NCBI GenBank assembly: GCA_964537765.1
Contig: CAZICB010000003.1
Span: forward strand, 1 to 64,000
DNA from: Brotaphodocola sp964537765
Lineage (GTDB): Bacteria; Bacillota; Clostridia; Lachnospirales; Lachnospiraceae
Reading direction: 5' to 3'
Length of the DNA: 64,000 nucleotides
The position numbers were made by a program, and so were the translations under genes. Positions 8,003 through 16,921 of the stretch are shown here, in pieces. A model generated the notes under the pieces. That model did no database searches. It was given only the letters and a program-made list of their open reading frames with translations, and had not been told where the DNA came from. The stretch's first letter is position 1, and every line of letters begins with the position of its first letter.

Positions 8003-9010
8003 TTACAGAAGAATAATGTTATGTTCCCGGCATATTTTGCGCATTTCCTCCGGCCAGAGACTTGCCTGCACCTCGCCGATGTGGGCGCGATCCAGAAGCA
8101 GCATGCACAGACGGGACTGTCCGATGCCGCCGCCGATGGTATAAGGAAGTTTCCCTTCCAACAGCATTTTGTGGTAGGGCAAAGCCCTCCGGTCATCACA
8201 GCCTGCCTTGGTCAGCTGCTCATCCAGAGATTTTTCATCCACGCGGATGCCCATGCTGGAGATCTCCAGGGCACAGCCCAGGGTTTCGTACCAGAATAAA
8301 ATATCGCCGTTTAACTGCCAGTCGTCGTAGTCCGGGGCCCGCCCGTCGTGGGGCTTGCCATTTGCCAGCTTGTCGCCAATCTTCATCAGAAAAACGCAGC
8401 CGTGCTCCCTGGTGATTGTATTTTCCCGCTCCCTGGGAGTCTGATCCGGGTAAAGACGTTCCAGCTCCTCGGTGGTGATAAAGAAAATATCGTCGGGCAG
8501 ATGGTTGACTGCCTGGGGATATTTATACCAAACCTCGTGCTCCATATGCTTAATGATCTTGAAAATGGTGCGCACCGTGGCTTCCAGGGTCTCCGTGGTC
8601 CGCTGCTCCCGGGTAATCACCTTTTCCCAGTCCCATTGATCCACATAGCAGGAGTGGAGATTATCCAGCTCCTCGTCCCGGCGGATGGCATTCATATTGG
8701 TATAAAGGCCCTCCCCGGGCTGGAAACCGTACTTTTTCAGCGCCATCCGTTTCCACTTGGCAAGAGAGTGGACTACCTCCGCCGTCTCGCCGGGAATTCC
8801 GGCCACATCAAACTGTACAGGCCGCTCTACGCCGTTCAGATTATCATTGAGACCGCTGCTTTGCTCCACAAAAAGCGGAGCGGAAATCCTCTCCAGATTC
8901 ATCTCCCTGCCAAGCTCCTTCTGGAACGTGTCGCGGATATATTTAATCGCATCCTGAGTTTCACGAATCGTAAGACGCGGAGAATAGTTCTCCGGTAAAA
9001 TAAGTGCCAT
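8003..9010 (-). CDS. asnA: aspartate--ammonia ligase (asparagine synthetase A)
   Basis: A 335-aa protein matching AsnA along its length: MALILPENYSPRLTIRETQ at the start, SGLNDNLNGVERPVQFD, and a class II synthetase-like core ending in GGGIGQSRLCMLLLDRAHIGEVQ. The ATG at 9010 follows GGAGGCAGG; an in-frame ATG 15 nt upstream lacks a site. It makes asparagine from aspartate, ammonia and ATP. It lies 29 nt after the M28 peptidase gene and may share its transcript. With asnS nearby it supplies free Asn for direct tRNA charging. Confidence 0.95.
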   Translation of the reverse strand: MALILPENYSPRLTIRETQDAIKYIRDTFQKELGREMNLERISAPLFVEQSSGLNDNLNGVERPVQFDVAGIPGETAEVVHSLAKWKRMALKKYGFQPGEGLYTNMNAIRRDEELDNLHSCYVDQWDWEKVITREQRTTETLEATVRTIFKIIKHMEHEVWYKYPQAVNHLPDDIFFITTEELERLYPDQTPRERENTITREHGCVFLMKIGDKLANGKPHDGRAPDYDDWQLNGDILFWYETLGCALEISSMGIRVDEKSLDEQLTKAGCDDRRALPYHKMLLEGKLPYTIGGGIGQSRLCMLLLDRAHIGEVQASLWPEEMRKICREHNIILL

Positions 9011-9039
9011 AATCCTGCCTCCCAATCAGCCGTCCTTCT

Positions 9040-9876
9040 TTAGAACAGCCCAAATCTTTTTTTGCCCGCGTTCAGCGGCGTATGGCAGACCTTCAAAAGG
9101 TACCCATACACATTTTCCATCGCTTCAGTCTGAATCCATTCCGGAGAATCCCGAAAGCCTCCATGCATGGTAGTAACCACTTCCATCTGTCCCAGAATCA
9201 TCTCAAACTCCGGCGGCCGTCCCAAAAGTCCCTCCCCGTAGGTGGCAAGGGTTTTCAGATATTGAATATCCCACCGGGGCACCATGGCAATGCTTAAGAC
9301 CGGAATCCGGGTACGCGCAAAGGACACATCATCGCCCTTTGGCAAAAACGGAACCACCTGTCCATGAAAGGGTTCCAGAAAAGCCTTGTCGCATATCGGC
9401 CGGAAGAGAGGTGACTTTTCGTGGCCCTTCCCGTAAATCACCAGGCTGTCTCCATAGCCGCACATGTCCAGATTGATCACACCTGTCAGAAGCTGACGGT
9501 CCAACAGGGAAACATAAAGCTTGCTGCCGGAGTTTCCCGTTTCCTCCCCGTCAAAAAACGCGAACCGGGCGGTAATTCCCTCTTCCCGAAGAGTCTTGGC
9601 CAGCCGGATCAAAATACATACCGCGGCAGCGTTGTCATTGACACCCGGACTGCCGGGCGTCGCGTCATAGTGGGCGCAGAAAAGCAGGCAAGGCGTCTGA
9701 TCGCCGGTCTGGATCAGATAATTTCTGGTCCCCCGGGGGACCTTCCTGGACGGCTCTTCTTCCTGGAGCTCCCAGGAAAATCCTTCCTCCCTAAGGAGCT
9801 GCTCCAGGGCCTCTCTGCGCTGGTCCGGATCCTTGCAGGAGAGCCGCTCCAGAGAAAGGGGGAAACTGCCGGACAT
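9040..9876 (-). CDS. M28-family zinc aminopeptidase
   Basis: A 278-aa predicted cytoplasmic metallopeptidase with no signal peptide. Metal ligands of the M28 family are seen in CAHYDATPGSPGVNDNAAA (His and Asp), FDGEETGNSGSK (catalytic Glu pair) and NLDMCGYGD. The ATG is shared with the TGA of the upstream YhcH-like gene (TGATG), so it is translationally coupled. M28 enzymes release N-terminal residues or act on amide-like cyclisation reactions. The real substrate is unknown and may be linked to the neighbouring catabolic island. Confidence 0.8.
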   Translation of the reverse strand: MSGSFPLSLERLSCKDPDQRREALEQLLREEGFSWELQEEEPSRKVPRGTRNYLIQTGDQTPCLLFCAHYDATPGSPGVNDNAAAVCILIRLAKTLREEGITARFAFFDGEETGNSGSKLYVSLLDRQLLTGVINLDMCGYGDSLVIYGKGHEKSPLFRPICDKAFLEPFHGQVVPFLPKGDDVSFARTRIPVLSIAMVPRWDIQYLKTLATYGEGLLGRPPEFEMILGQMEVVTTMHGGFRDSPEWIQTEAMENVYGYLLKVCHTPLNAGKKRFGLF

Positions 9877-10376
9877 CACAGACACGCTTCCAGAGGCACC
9901 TTTACCACGATTTTGCGGATCGGGGCCGGGCCATCCCCCGCCTGAATGGCCGGGATATGCACATCCCACGGGAAATACATGGCATAGGTTCCAACCGTCA
10001 TTTCGATGGTGCCTTCCGCGGCAGCCGGATTATTATGGTAGAAAAGGATGTCCCGCGGCGTGTCCAGCAGGTCCTCGTCTATTTGATTTGTTCCGTCGTC
10101 GCTGTAATAGCCGGCCCGCTCCGGTCCGCCCGCGGCCAAAAACTGCACGTCAATATTTTTTCGGTGAATTTCCGGGCGTAAGGTTTCTCTGGGAGCGGTC
10201 TCAAGATCCAGGACCTGCAAAATCATCGGTACGCCGTCCAGCTCCATCTCAAACTTTCCGGCCTCATGATTTGCCAGATCCGTGTCTTTCAAAAAGCGAA
10301 CCGCGCTTTGTAAAGCCTTCGGCAAAATCGCGATCTGCTCCTCGATTTTTTCGTTTCTCACGTTTCCATAAATCAT
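9876..10376 (-). CDS. YhcH/YjgK/YiaL-family protein
   Basis: A 166-aa cupin-like protein (DUF386/YhcH family) starting MIYGNVRNEKIEEQ. The family pattern is clear: a strand-rich core, RPEIHRKNIDVQFLAAG, then a C-terminal YFPWDVHIPAI and KIVVKVPL. Family members occur with sugar-acid and sialic acid catabolic genes and are thought to be sugar isomerases or anomerases. It overlaps the M28 peptidase by one base and follows the SDR gene after an 84-nt spacer with a repeat. A second, more distant family member lies at 18814. Confidence 0.85.
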   Translation of the reverse strand: MIYGNVRNEKIEEQIAILPKALQSAVRFLKDTDLANHEAGKFEMELDGVPMILQVLDLETAPRETLRPEIHRKNIDVQFLAAGGPERAGYYSDDGTNQIDEDLLDTPRDILFYHNNPAAAEGTIEMTVGTYAMYFPWDVHIPAIQAGDGPAPIRKIVVKVPLEACL

Positions 10377-10395
10377 AAGAATTCCCTCCTATTAT

Positions 10396-10456
10396 AAACA
10401 GTTATGCTAAGCTCGTCTGCGCCCTTACGGGCGTGACTCCTGGGCTTTCGTTGTAA
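10396..10456 (-). repeat. dispersed palindromic repeat, short copy
   Basis: On the minus strand it reads TTTACAACGAAAGCCCAGGA, a GCCCGTAAGGGC hairpin, then AGCTTAGCATAACTGTTTA. The ACGAAAGCCCA start matches the family. The end resembles the sequence at 35171-35187 (AACGGCTATGCTAAGCT on the plus strand). It lies between the SDR gene and the YhcH-like gene. Confidence 0.55.
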
Positions 10457-10460
10457 AGCG

Positions 10461-11240
10461 TCATTGCATCGCTGTCAGGCCCCCGTCCACAGCCAGCACC
10501 TGTCCGTTTACAAATGCCGCTGCGTCGCTGCAAAGATAAAGCGCTGCCGAAGCAATATCCTGTTCCTTGCCGATCCGTCCCAGGGGAATCCGCTCTGTCA
10601 GCTTCTTATAAAATACCGGATCGTCCAGCTGGAAGGAATTGATCGGAGTCCGCACGAAGGTGGGAGCAATGGCATTGACTGTAATATGGTATTTTCCCCA
10701 TTCACAGGCCAGCTGTTTGGTATACATATTGACGGCGCCCTTGCTGGCGCAGTAAGCAATATAATTTTCCGTAGTGCCAATCAGGCTTTTTACGGAAGAT
10801 AAATTGACGATCCGTCCGTATCCCTGGGGAATCAGGAACCGTTTTCCCACCTCCCGGGTCACGGTATGCAATCCGTTTAAGTTTAAATCCATCACCTGCG
10901 CAAAGGTTTCGTCATCATAATCCTCCGCGTGAAGCAGCTTGTTCATGCCCGCGCTGTTTACCAGAATGTCCAGCCCGCCTAAGCCTTCCTGGATTTCATC
11001 CAGCATGGCGGTGACCGCTTCCGGATCGGTAATGTCACATTTCAGGGAAAGAAATTTCCGCCCCAGGGACCGGGCATAGGTTTCCAGCTCCTTCGCTTTC
11101 TCCGGATGGCCGCCGCAGACTGCCGTGTCCGCGCCCTTTTGCAAAAAAGCGGCAGCGATGGCGCTTCCCAGCCCGCCGGTGCCGCCGGTGACCAGAGCAC
11201 GCTTCCCCTCCAGGGAAAACAGGTTTTCATAATGAATCAT
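10461..11240 (-). CDS. short-chain dehydrogenase/reductase, gluconate 5-dehydrogenase-like
   Basis: A 259-aa classical SDR: the nucleotide-binding TGGTGGLGSAIA near residue 18, NSAGMNK, catalytic Ser in NLSSVKS, and YCASK (YxxxK). It closes with FVNGQVLAVDGGLTAMQ, typical of the family. It would use NAD(H) or NADP(H) to interconvert a keto and a hydroxy sugar acid. It is transcribed with the GntR gene upstream (28 nt) and the YhcH-like gene downstream. The substrate is inferred only from context. Confidence 0.85.
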   Translation of the reverse strand: MIHYENLFSLEGKRALVTGGTGGLGSAIAAAFLQKGADTAVCGGHPEKAKELETYARSLGRKFLSLKCDITDPEAVTAMLDEIQEGLGGLDILVNSAGMNKLLHAEDYDDETFAQVMDLNLNGLHTVTREVGKRFLIPQGYGRIVNLSSVKSLIGTTENYIAYCASKGAVNMYTKQLACEWGKYHITVNAIAPTFVRTPINSFQLDDPVFYKKLTERIPLGRIGKEQDIASAALYLCSDAAAFVNGQVLAVDGGLTAMQ

Positions 11241-11268
11241 ATAGGTTTCCTCCTTAACGTGGCTTTTC

Positions 11269-12003
11269 TTATTCGGTCTCCCGCCCTTTGACCGGCTGCG
11301 TAAAGTAGTCCGGATGAATCTGCCGCATGGGCTGGATCATCAGAAGTACGCGGGAAAGATGTCCTTTATAAATATCACATGCTTTATCATAATTCCGATC
11401 AGAAAGCGCGTCAGTCAAAGCCGAAAGTTCATAGATAAAGCCCTCAAGCACCGTGGTATTGGCAGTCACCAGATACAGCAGGCGGCGGTAGTCCACATCG
11501 ATTTTTTGAAGGGAATCCCAGATAAAATCCATATCTCCGGCAAGAAGATAAAGCTGATGCATATATTTTATTATAATATGGGATGCCGAAGCCGAATCCA
11601 TACGCGGCAGCAGGTCGCTCAGCTGGTGAATCAGATGACGCAGTATCATGAGCTGAGACTGATCCGGATTCTTGATATAGATCCGGTTCAGCGCGGCTGT
11701 GCCAAGGTGGATATGGCACCAGACGGCCTGCTCAATCCGGTCCGGGGAAATGACAGAGACAAAGGCGCCTCGTTTTGGGAAAATGTCTACCAGATATTCC
11801 CGGGACAGCTTGGAGAAGGTATCATGCACCGGAGTCCGGCTGACCTCCAGACTTTCTGCCAGCGTGACTTCATTGAGCTTTTGTTTTGGCGGAAGCACGA
11901 AATTCAGAATACAGGCCTTGATGACACGGTATACATACTGACGGGCATCCTCTGAGGCCCTGCGCGCCAGCACCTGATGATTCTGTACGGGAAGTATGGA
12001 CAT
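11269..12003 (-). CDS. GntR-family regulator, FCD-like (divergent pair, left)
   Basis: A 244-aa regulator. Residues about 20-80 form a GntR winged helix (KLNEVTLAESLEVSRTPVHDTFSKLSREYLVDIFPKRGAFV). The remainder is an all-helical effector domain, weakly FCD-like. The ATG at 12003 is preferred over a TTG two codons upstream because AAAGGCGG lies 6 nt before it. It is divergent from the GntR gene at 12417, which has the same length and shared C-terminal wording (IHPDYFTQ against IYPQYFTE), so the two look like paralogues. It probably controls the SDR-YhcH-M28 unit or the facing operon. Confidence 0.85.
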   Translation of the reverse strand: MSILPVQNHQVLARRASEDARQYVYRVIKACILNFVLPPKQKLNEVTLAESLEVSRTPVHDTFSKLSREYLVDIFPKRGAFVSVISPDRIEQAVWCHIHLGTAALNRIYIKNPDQSQLMILRHLIHQLSDLLPRMDSASASHIIIKYMHQLYLLAGDMDFIWDSLQKIDVDYRRLLYLVTANTTVLEGFIYELSALTDALSDRNYDKACDIYKGHLSRVLLMIQPMRQIHPDYFTQPVKGRETE

Positions 12004-12147
12004 AAGCAACCGCCTTTCCTGAAATATAGTGGCTGAAAAATCATATTGGTAATCACAATCTTTTTGATTATATCACTTTTTTTTCGATTCGTATTAAATT
12101 TTTTTGTACGAAAAGCAGAACATGGAGAAAAACGAACAAAGCGAAAG

Positions 12148-12161
12148 CTTGTATGCAATTT
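12148..12161. promoter_or_regulatory. putative GntR operator, site 1
   Basis: CTTGTATGCAATTT contains the near-palindrome TTGTA-TGCAA. An identical 14-mer occurs at 12368-12381. Both lie in the 413-nt AT-rich gap between the two divergent GntR genes. FCD-type GntR regulators often bind TTGTATACAA-like sites. Binding is inferred. Confidence 0.55.
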
Positions 12162-12266
12162 TTTTCGCCTATTTTCTCCATTTATATCTTAACATGAATT
12201 GTAAAAAAAGCAATGGCTAAAATAAAAAAGTCACAATTTTTTTGGGAAAAAATAATAAAAAAGTGG

Positions 12267-12295
12267 TTGCAAAGGCGTAAGTAATGTGCTATCTT
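12267..12295 (+). promoter_or_regulatory. promoter of the right-hand GntR gene
   Basis: TTGCAA (12267-12272) and TATCTT (12290-12295) are separated by 17 nt. The start codon is 120 nt downstream, and the second copy of the putative operator lies in that leader. The rest of 12004-12416 is AT-rich with no gene. Confidence 0.5.
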
Positions 12296-12367
12296 GTATA
12301 TAAGACAAAAAAACTTGCCGAAAAAAATCACATGCGGCCGGTCAACTGAAATACATTTTTTAAAAAA

Positions 12368-12381
12368 CTTGTATGCAATTT
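12368..12381. promoter_or_regulatory. putative GntR operator, site 2
   Basis: Exact second copy of CTTGTATGCAATTT, 220 nt from site 1 (21 helical turns). It lies between the predicted promoter and the start codon of the right-hand GntR gene, a position suited to autorepression by roadblock. Confidence 0.55.
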
Positions 12382-12416
12382 GGGCGGATACGCATGTATC
12401 ATTTTGGGAAGGGGAC

Positions 12417-13136
12417 ATGAAATTGCCGATGCAGACGAAGGAAGTAGGGAATGCGGAAAGCCGGAATCCGGTATACGAGCTTTTGAAAAACCAGATTTTG
12501 AGCCTGGAGCTGGAGCCTGGGGAAATGCTCAGTGAAAACTCCCTGGCGGCTCAGATGAATCTGGGGCGGCCCCTTGTCAGATCCGCGTTTTCCCAATTGA
12601 TGGAGGAAGGTTATATTGTTGTCTATCCTCAGCGCGGCACGGAGATTTCCCTGATCAGCCAGAACCGGATCCGCCAGTCCGCGCAGGCGCATATCGTGCT
12701 GGAGCAGGCAGCAATCCGCGAGATCTGTGAGAAGGGGCTGGACGAGGAGCAGTATCAGCAACTCAGCAGGCTCGCCCAGACCCAGCTGGAAGATAACAGC
12801 CGGGAGGCGATTCTGGGCTTCATGGTCCGTGAGCATGATTTCTATCAGCTGATCATGTCTTTTTGCGGCAAGGAGCAGGTTTGGGATATGTTTCGGCTGC
12901 TTGATTGTGATTTGCGCAGAATCGACTATCTGCGTTATACCACATTTAACTATCAGGAGAGCATGAGCTCTTTATCCAGCGCGGGCAATTCCATGGTGGA
13001 GGCGAAGCTGCTACTGGACAATATACGAAGGAGAGAGCGGGAGGCGGCCTGTCTGGTCTGCTCAAACCACTTTAATACCATTCTCTGGAGCCTGGATACG
13101 CTCCGGGGGATTTATCCTCAGTACTTTACCGAATAG
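12417..13136 (+). CDS. GntR-family regulator, FCD-like (divergent pair, right)
   Basis: A 239-aa paralogue of the regulator at 11269: winged helix near residues 15-75 (ENSLAAQMNLGRPLVRSAFSQLMEEGYIVVYPQRGTEI) followed by a helical effector domain. The ATG at 12417 follows GGGAAGGGGAC; an upstream in-frame ATG has no such site. It precedes the permease gene by 126 nt. Having two related GntR genes back to back suggests one regulates each arm of the island or that they cross-regulate. Confidence 0.85.
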   Translation: MKLPMQTKEVGNAESRNPVYELLKNQILSLELEPGEMLSENSLAAQMNLGRPLVRSAFSQLMEEGYIVVYPQRGTEISLISQNRIRQSAQAHIVLEQAAIREICEKGLDEEQYQQLSRLAQTQLEDNSREAILGFMVREHDFYQLIMSFCGKEQVWDMFRLLDCDLRRIDYLRYTTFNYQESMSSLSSAGNSMVEAKLLLDNIRRREREAACLVCSNHFNTILWSLDTLRGIYPQYFTE

Positions 13137-13262
13137 GCCCGACAGGAGCCGTTTGGTTTTAAGTAAAAGCAAATACATATGGAGGGAGATGGTAGGAATA
13201 TAGCGTTTTTTAGAGAGTATAGGTAACACACAGACAATGTTAATGTATTTAGGAGGAAAACT

Positions 13263-14648
13263 ATGGAGTATGTTGTAGGTATTATTTTACTGCTTTCGTT
13301 CTTTGGTCTGGCTTACTACTGTATCAAAGGACATAACCTGATGATCGGTTTCCTGTGTATCACGATTTTATGGACCGTGTTTCCGCTTGCGGGTACCCTG
13401 TTTGCCAGCGCTGATTTTATATCCTCGAATGAGGTTTTACAGTTCAGCAGCGCGAAAGAACTGGTCGGTATCCTGAATAAGATTTACCAGAGCGCTCCGG
13501 AGGGATGGGGCACCACGCTGGTAAATGTATGCTGGGGCGCATGGTTCGGACGTGTCCTGATGGACACCGGTATCGCCTCCACCCTGATCCGCAAGACTGT
13601 GGAGCTGGGCGGAGATAAGCCGATGGTTACCCTTGCTCTGCTGAACATTGTTACCGCTCTGATCTTCACCGCTATGACCGGCGCGGGCCCTGTTATCGCT
13701 ATCGGCGTTATTGTACTCCCGATTCTGATGTCCCTGGGCGTACCGAAAGCGATCGCGATGTTCTCCTTCATGGGATCCGTTGCGGCAGGCATCTATCTGA
13801 ACCCGGTTAACTTTGCGCAGTACCGCGCGTTCTTTATTACCCCGGATCAGCTTCCGGATTACACCCTGGGCTGGTATGCGGCTCATTGGGGCTATGCGGC
13901 TCTGCTCATTATGCTGGTGATTACCACCGTCCTGGCCGGTATTTATTTAAAGAAGGCGAAGACCTCCCACGCATGGGCGGCTCAGAGCCGCGGCGCGGCG
14001 CCGGAGAGAAACGCTCCGATCTACACCCTGATCCTCCCGATCGTGCCGGTTGTCTTGAAGATCTGGCTGGATTTCTCCGTTATCGGCGGATTCGTGATCG
14101 CGGGCTTTGCAGCCCTGTTCCTGTGCGGGAGAATGAAAGGCACCTTCAAAGAAAACTGCCAGCTCGTCAATAAGCTGTACTATGATGGCGTGGTAGATAC
14201 CGCTCCATTGGTTGGTTTCCTTTTAACCCTGCCGATGTTCAACCAGGTCGCGAACTACGCTTCCCCGTATTTCAAAGTGATCCTTGGCGGCGTTATGCCG
14301 AAGAGTGAGCTGGTTGTATGTGTCGTATTCGCGGTGCTTCTGTGCATGGGTCTGTTCCGTGGACCGATGACTCTGGTAGGCTGCGGCGCCGCTACCCTGG
14401 GCGTGCTGTCCAACGTGGCGTCCTTCTCCGTACCGTTCTTGTATGCGGTATTTGCGATTCCGACCATCACCGTAAACATCGGAAGCTGTATCACGCAGTC
14501 CTGGGTTGCTTGGGGTCTTGCATATACGAAGGTTGAGTCAAAGGACTTCTTAAAGCTTTCTATTCCAAACGCGTATGTAACCGGTATTTTGCAATACGCG
14601 GCGGCCTTCATCTTACTGGGCGGACTTGGAATGGAATGGTTTATCTAA
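13263..14648 (+). CDS. ion-transporter-superfamily permease
   Basis: A 461-aa membrane protein with about eleven hydrophobic helices, starting MEYVVGIILLLSFFGLAYYC after AGGAGGAAA. The repeated TAMTGAGPVIAIGVIVLP and FRGPMTLVGCGAATLGVL segments, one in each half, resemble the inverted-repeat re-entrant loops of CitM/GntP-type carriers. A carboxylate or sugar-acid substrate is likely. It begins the rightward catabolic genes and is presumably the uptake system for the compound they degrade. I cannot name the substrate. Confidence 0.75.
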   Translation: MEYVVGIILLLSFFGLAYYCIKGHNLMIGFLCITILWTVFPLAGTLFASADFISSNEVLQFSSAKELVGILNKIYQSAPEGWGTTLVNVCWGAWFGRVLMDTGIASTLIRKTVELGGDKPMVTLALLNIVTALIFTAMTGAGPVIAIGVIVLPILMSLGVPKAIAMFSFMGSVAAGIYLNPVNFAQYRAFFITPDQLPDYTLGWYAAHWGYAALLIMLVITTVLAGIYLKKAKTSHAWAAQSRGAAPERNAPIYTLILPIVPVVLKIWLDFSVIGGFVIAGFAALFLCGRMKGTFKENCQLVNKLYYDGVVDTAPLVGFLLTLPMFNQVANYASPYFKVILGGVMPKSELVVCVVFAVLLCMGLFRGPMTLVGCGAATLGVLSNVASFSVPFLYAVFAIPTITVNIGSCITQSWVAWGLAYTKVESKDFLKLSIPNAYVTGILQYAAAFILLGGLGMEWFI

Positions 14649-14702
14649 ACACTGTGTAGACGCAGATACTCTCTGATAAAATAGATTATATTCTGGTTTC
14701 GG

Positions 14703-14728
14703 CGGGTGCACCGATTAAGGTGCACCCG
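14703..14728. repeat. perfect 10-bp hairpin between permease and hyuA-like gene
   Basis: CGGGTGCACC-GATTAA-GGTGCACCCG has a perfect 10-bp stem with a 6-nt loop and no T-tract after it. Within an operon such a stem may stabilise the upstream message or partly attenuate. Confidence 0.6.
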
Positions 14729-14779
14729 TAATCCCACCATGATTGTAAAGAAAAGTTCATACCGAAAGGAAGTAAGAGA

Positions 14780-16918
14780 ATGGCAGAGCATGAGCATAGA
14801 GCAGTCCGCATGGGTATCGACGTAGGCGGTACATATACCAAGTGCGTCGCTATGGACAATGAAACCCATGAAATTATTGGTAAAAAAGAGGTAAAGACCA
14901 CACATGACCACAAGGACGGCGTTGCGGCCGGCGTTGTAGAGAGTTTTAAGCTCTGCATGGCGGAGAATCATATTTCGCCGGAGGATGTGGTATTCGTGGC
15001 ACATTCCACTACTCAGGCGACGAACGCGTTTATCGAGGGCGATGTGGCAAGCGTAGGCATCGTAGGCGTGGCCGGAGGCGGTCTGGAGGGCTTTTTGGCA
15101 AAAGGCCAGCTTAAATTGAAGGATATCATCCTGGATGAGAAGGTCGGCCGGATGATCAAGGTTTACAACACATTCATCAAGAAGAAAATGTTGACTGAGG
15201 AAGTCATCAACCAGAATATAGATGATCTGATCGCGCAGGGCGCGCAGGTTATCGTGGCCTCCATGGCATTTGGCGTAGACAGCATGGACGAGGAAATGAT
15301 GATCCACGATTGCGCGGAGAAGAAAGGAATTCCGGTATCCATGGCTTCCGATATCACCAAGCTGTATGGACTGACCCGCCGTACCCGTACCGCGGCGATC
15401 AACGCTTCCATCGTTCCGAAAATGATGGCTACCGCGAACGCGACGGAGTCCTCCGTACGTGCGGCAGGCGTCACCGTACCGCTGATGATCATGCGCGGCG
15501 ACGGCGGCGTTATGGAAATCAATGAGATGAGAAAACGTCCGATTCTGACAGCGCTTTCCGGCCCGGCAGCATCCGTTATGGGTTCCCTGATGTATCTGCG
15601 CGCTTCCAACGCGATTTACTTCGAGGTTGGCGGTACCACCACCAATATCGGTGTGATCAAGAATGGCCGTCCGGGTGTAGACTACGCGCAGATCGGCGGA
15701 CATGACACCTATATCAGCTCTCTGGATGTGCGGATCCTTGGCTGCGCGGGCGGTTCCATGGTTCGTATCAATGACAAGGAAGTGGTAGACGTAGGCCCGC
15801 GTTCCGCGCATATCGCCGGCTGTGAGTACGCATGCTTTACTCCGGAGGAGGAGATTGTGGATCCGCAGATCGAGATGGTAAGCCCGAAGCCGGGCGATCC
15901 GGCAGACTATGTGGTGATCCGCTTAAAGAGCGGCAAGAAGATCTGCTTTACCAATACGGACGCGGCAAACGTATTGGGCCTGATCGACGAGAAATATTTC
16001 GCGCACGGCAATGCGAGCGCGGCCAGAAAGGCAATGCAGCCAGTGGCTGATAAGCTGGGCATCACCGTAGAGCAGCTGGCTACCCAGATTCTGGATAAAG
16101 ACTTTGAGAAGGTTAATGCTTGTATCAATGCGCTGGCTGAAAAGTATCAGCTGGATCATGACAGCATGAAGCTAGTGGGCTGCGGCGGCGGCGCCGCGGC
16201 TTTAGTTCCTTACTGCGCGGAGAAGATGGGCCTGCAGTACAGTATTCCGGAGAACGCGGAGGTTATCTCCTCCATCGGTGTCGCGCTGTCCATGGTTCGT
16301 GATGTGGTAGAGCGTGTAATCCCCAGCCCGTCTCAGGATGATATTCGTGAGCTGAAGAAGGAAGCAGCCGATATGGCAGTCAGCTCCGGCGCGTCACCGG
16401 ATACGGTTGAGGTACATATCGAGATCGACAGCCAGACCGGTAAGGTGACGGCGATCGCTACCGGTTCCACCGAGGTGAAAACCACCGATCTGCTCAAGGA
16501 GTGTGATGAGGCGGAGGCCACAGAGCTGGCTACTCAGGACTTTGGCTCGAAGGTATCCGATATTCATCTGGCCGAGAAAACCGAAAAGTTCTTTGTATAC
16601 CAGGGCAAGCGGGACGACAAGAACCCGGTTCGTATTGTCGATAAGAAGGGCTTCATCAAGGTTCAGTGCTCCAACGCTATGGTGCGCAAGTGCAAAGTCA
16701 GCGAGTACCAGGAAGTGGTGGAGGAGCTTTGGAAAGACGGGGCAGTATTCAAGACCGATACCGTATTAAGGCCGGATTACTTTATCTGCTTTGGCCCGCG
16801 TGTAGGAGACTACAGCGCTGTGGATCTGGAACAGATCTTGCTGCTGATGGATCTGGATATTGGTGACCGTGAGCCGGATGAGGATGTCATTATTGTCGCC
16901 TCGATTTCTGATATTTAA
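14780..16918 (+). CDS. HyuA-like hydantoinase/oxoprolinase family protein
   Basis: A 712-aa protein of the ASKHA fold. Residues about 11-20 are GIDVGGTYTK (phosphate-binding), with a second GGTTTNIGVI near residue 287. This matches subunit A of ATP-dependent hydantoinase, 5-oxoprolinase and acetone carboxylase. No HyuB-like partner gene is present here, and the C-terminal 200 residues carry an extra alpha/beta domain rather than a HyuB fusion. It probably activates a lactam, amide or ketone with ATP. The next gene, encoding an HExxH protein, follows after 3 nt and may be its partner. Confidence 0.8.
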   Translation: MAEHEHRAVRMGIDVGGTYTKCVAMDNETHEIIGKKEVKTTHDHKDGVAAGVVESFKLCMAENHISPEDVVFVAHSTTQATNAFIEGDVASVGIVGVAGGGLEGFLAKGQLKLKDIILDEKVGRMIKVYNTFIKKKMLTEEVINQNIDDLIAQGAQVIVASMAFGVDSMDEEMMIHDCAEKKGIPVSMASDITKLYGLTRRTRTAAINASIVPKMMATANATESSVRAAGVTVPLMIMRGDGGVMEINEMRKRPILTALSGPAASVMGSLMYLRASNAIYFEVGGTTTNIGVIKNGRPGVDYAQIGGHDTYISSLDVRILGCAGGSMVRINDKEVVDVGPRSAHIAGCEYACFTPEEEIVDPQIEMVSPKPGDPADYVVIRLKSGKKICFTNTDAANVLGLIDEKYFAHGNASAARKAMQPVADKLGITVEQLATQILDKDFEKVNACINALAEKYQLDHDSMKLVGCGGGAAALVPYCAEKMGLQYSIPENAEVISSIGVALSMVRDVVERVIPSPSQDDIRELKKEAADMAVSSGASPDTVEVHIEIDSQTGKVTAIATGSTEVKTTDLLKECDEAEATELATQDFGSKVSDIHLAEKTEKFFVYQGKRDDKNPVRIVDKKGFIKVQCSNAMVRKCKVSEYQEVVEELWKDGAVFKTDTVLRPDYFICFGPRVGDYSAVDLEQILLLMDLDIGDREPDEDVIIVASISDI

Positions 16919-16921
16919 TCT

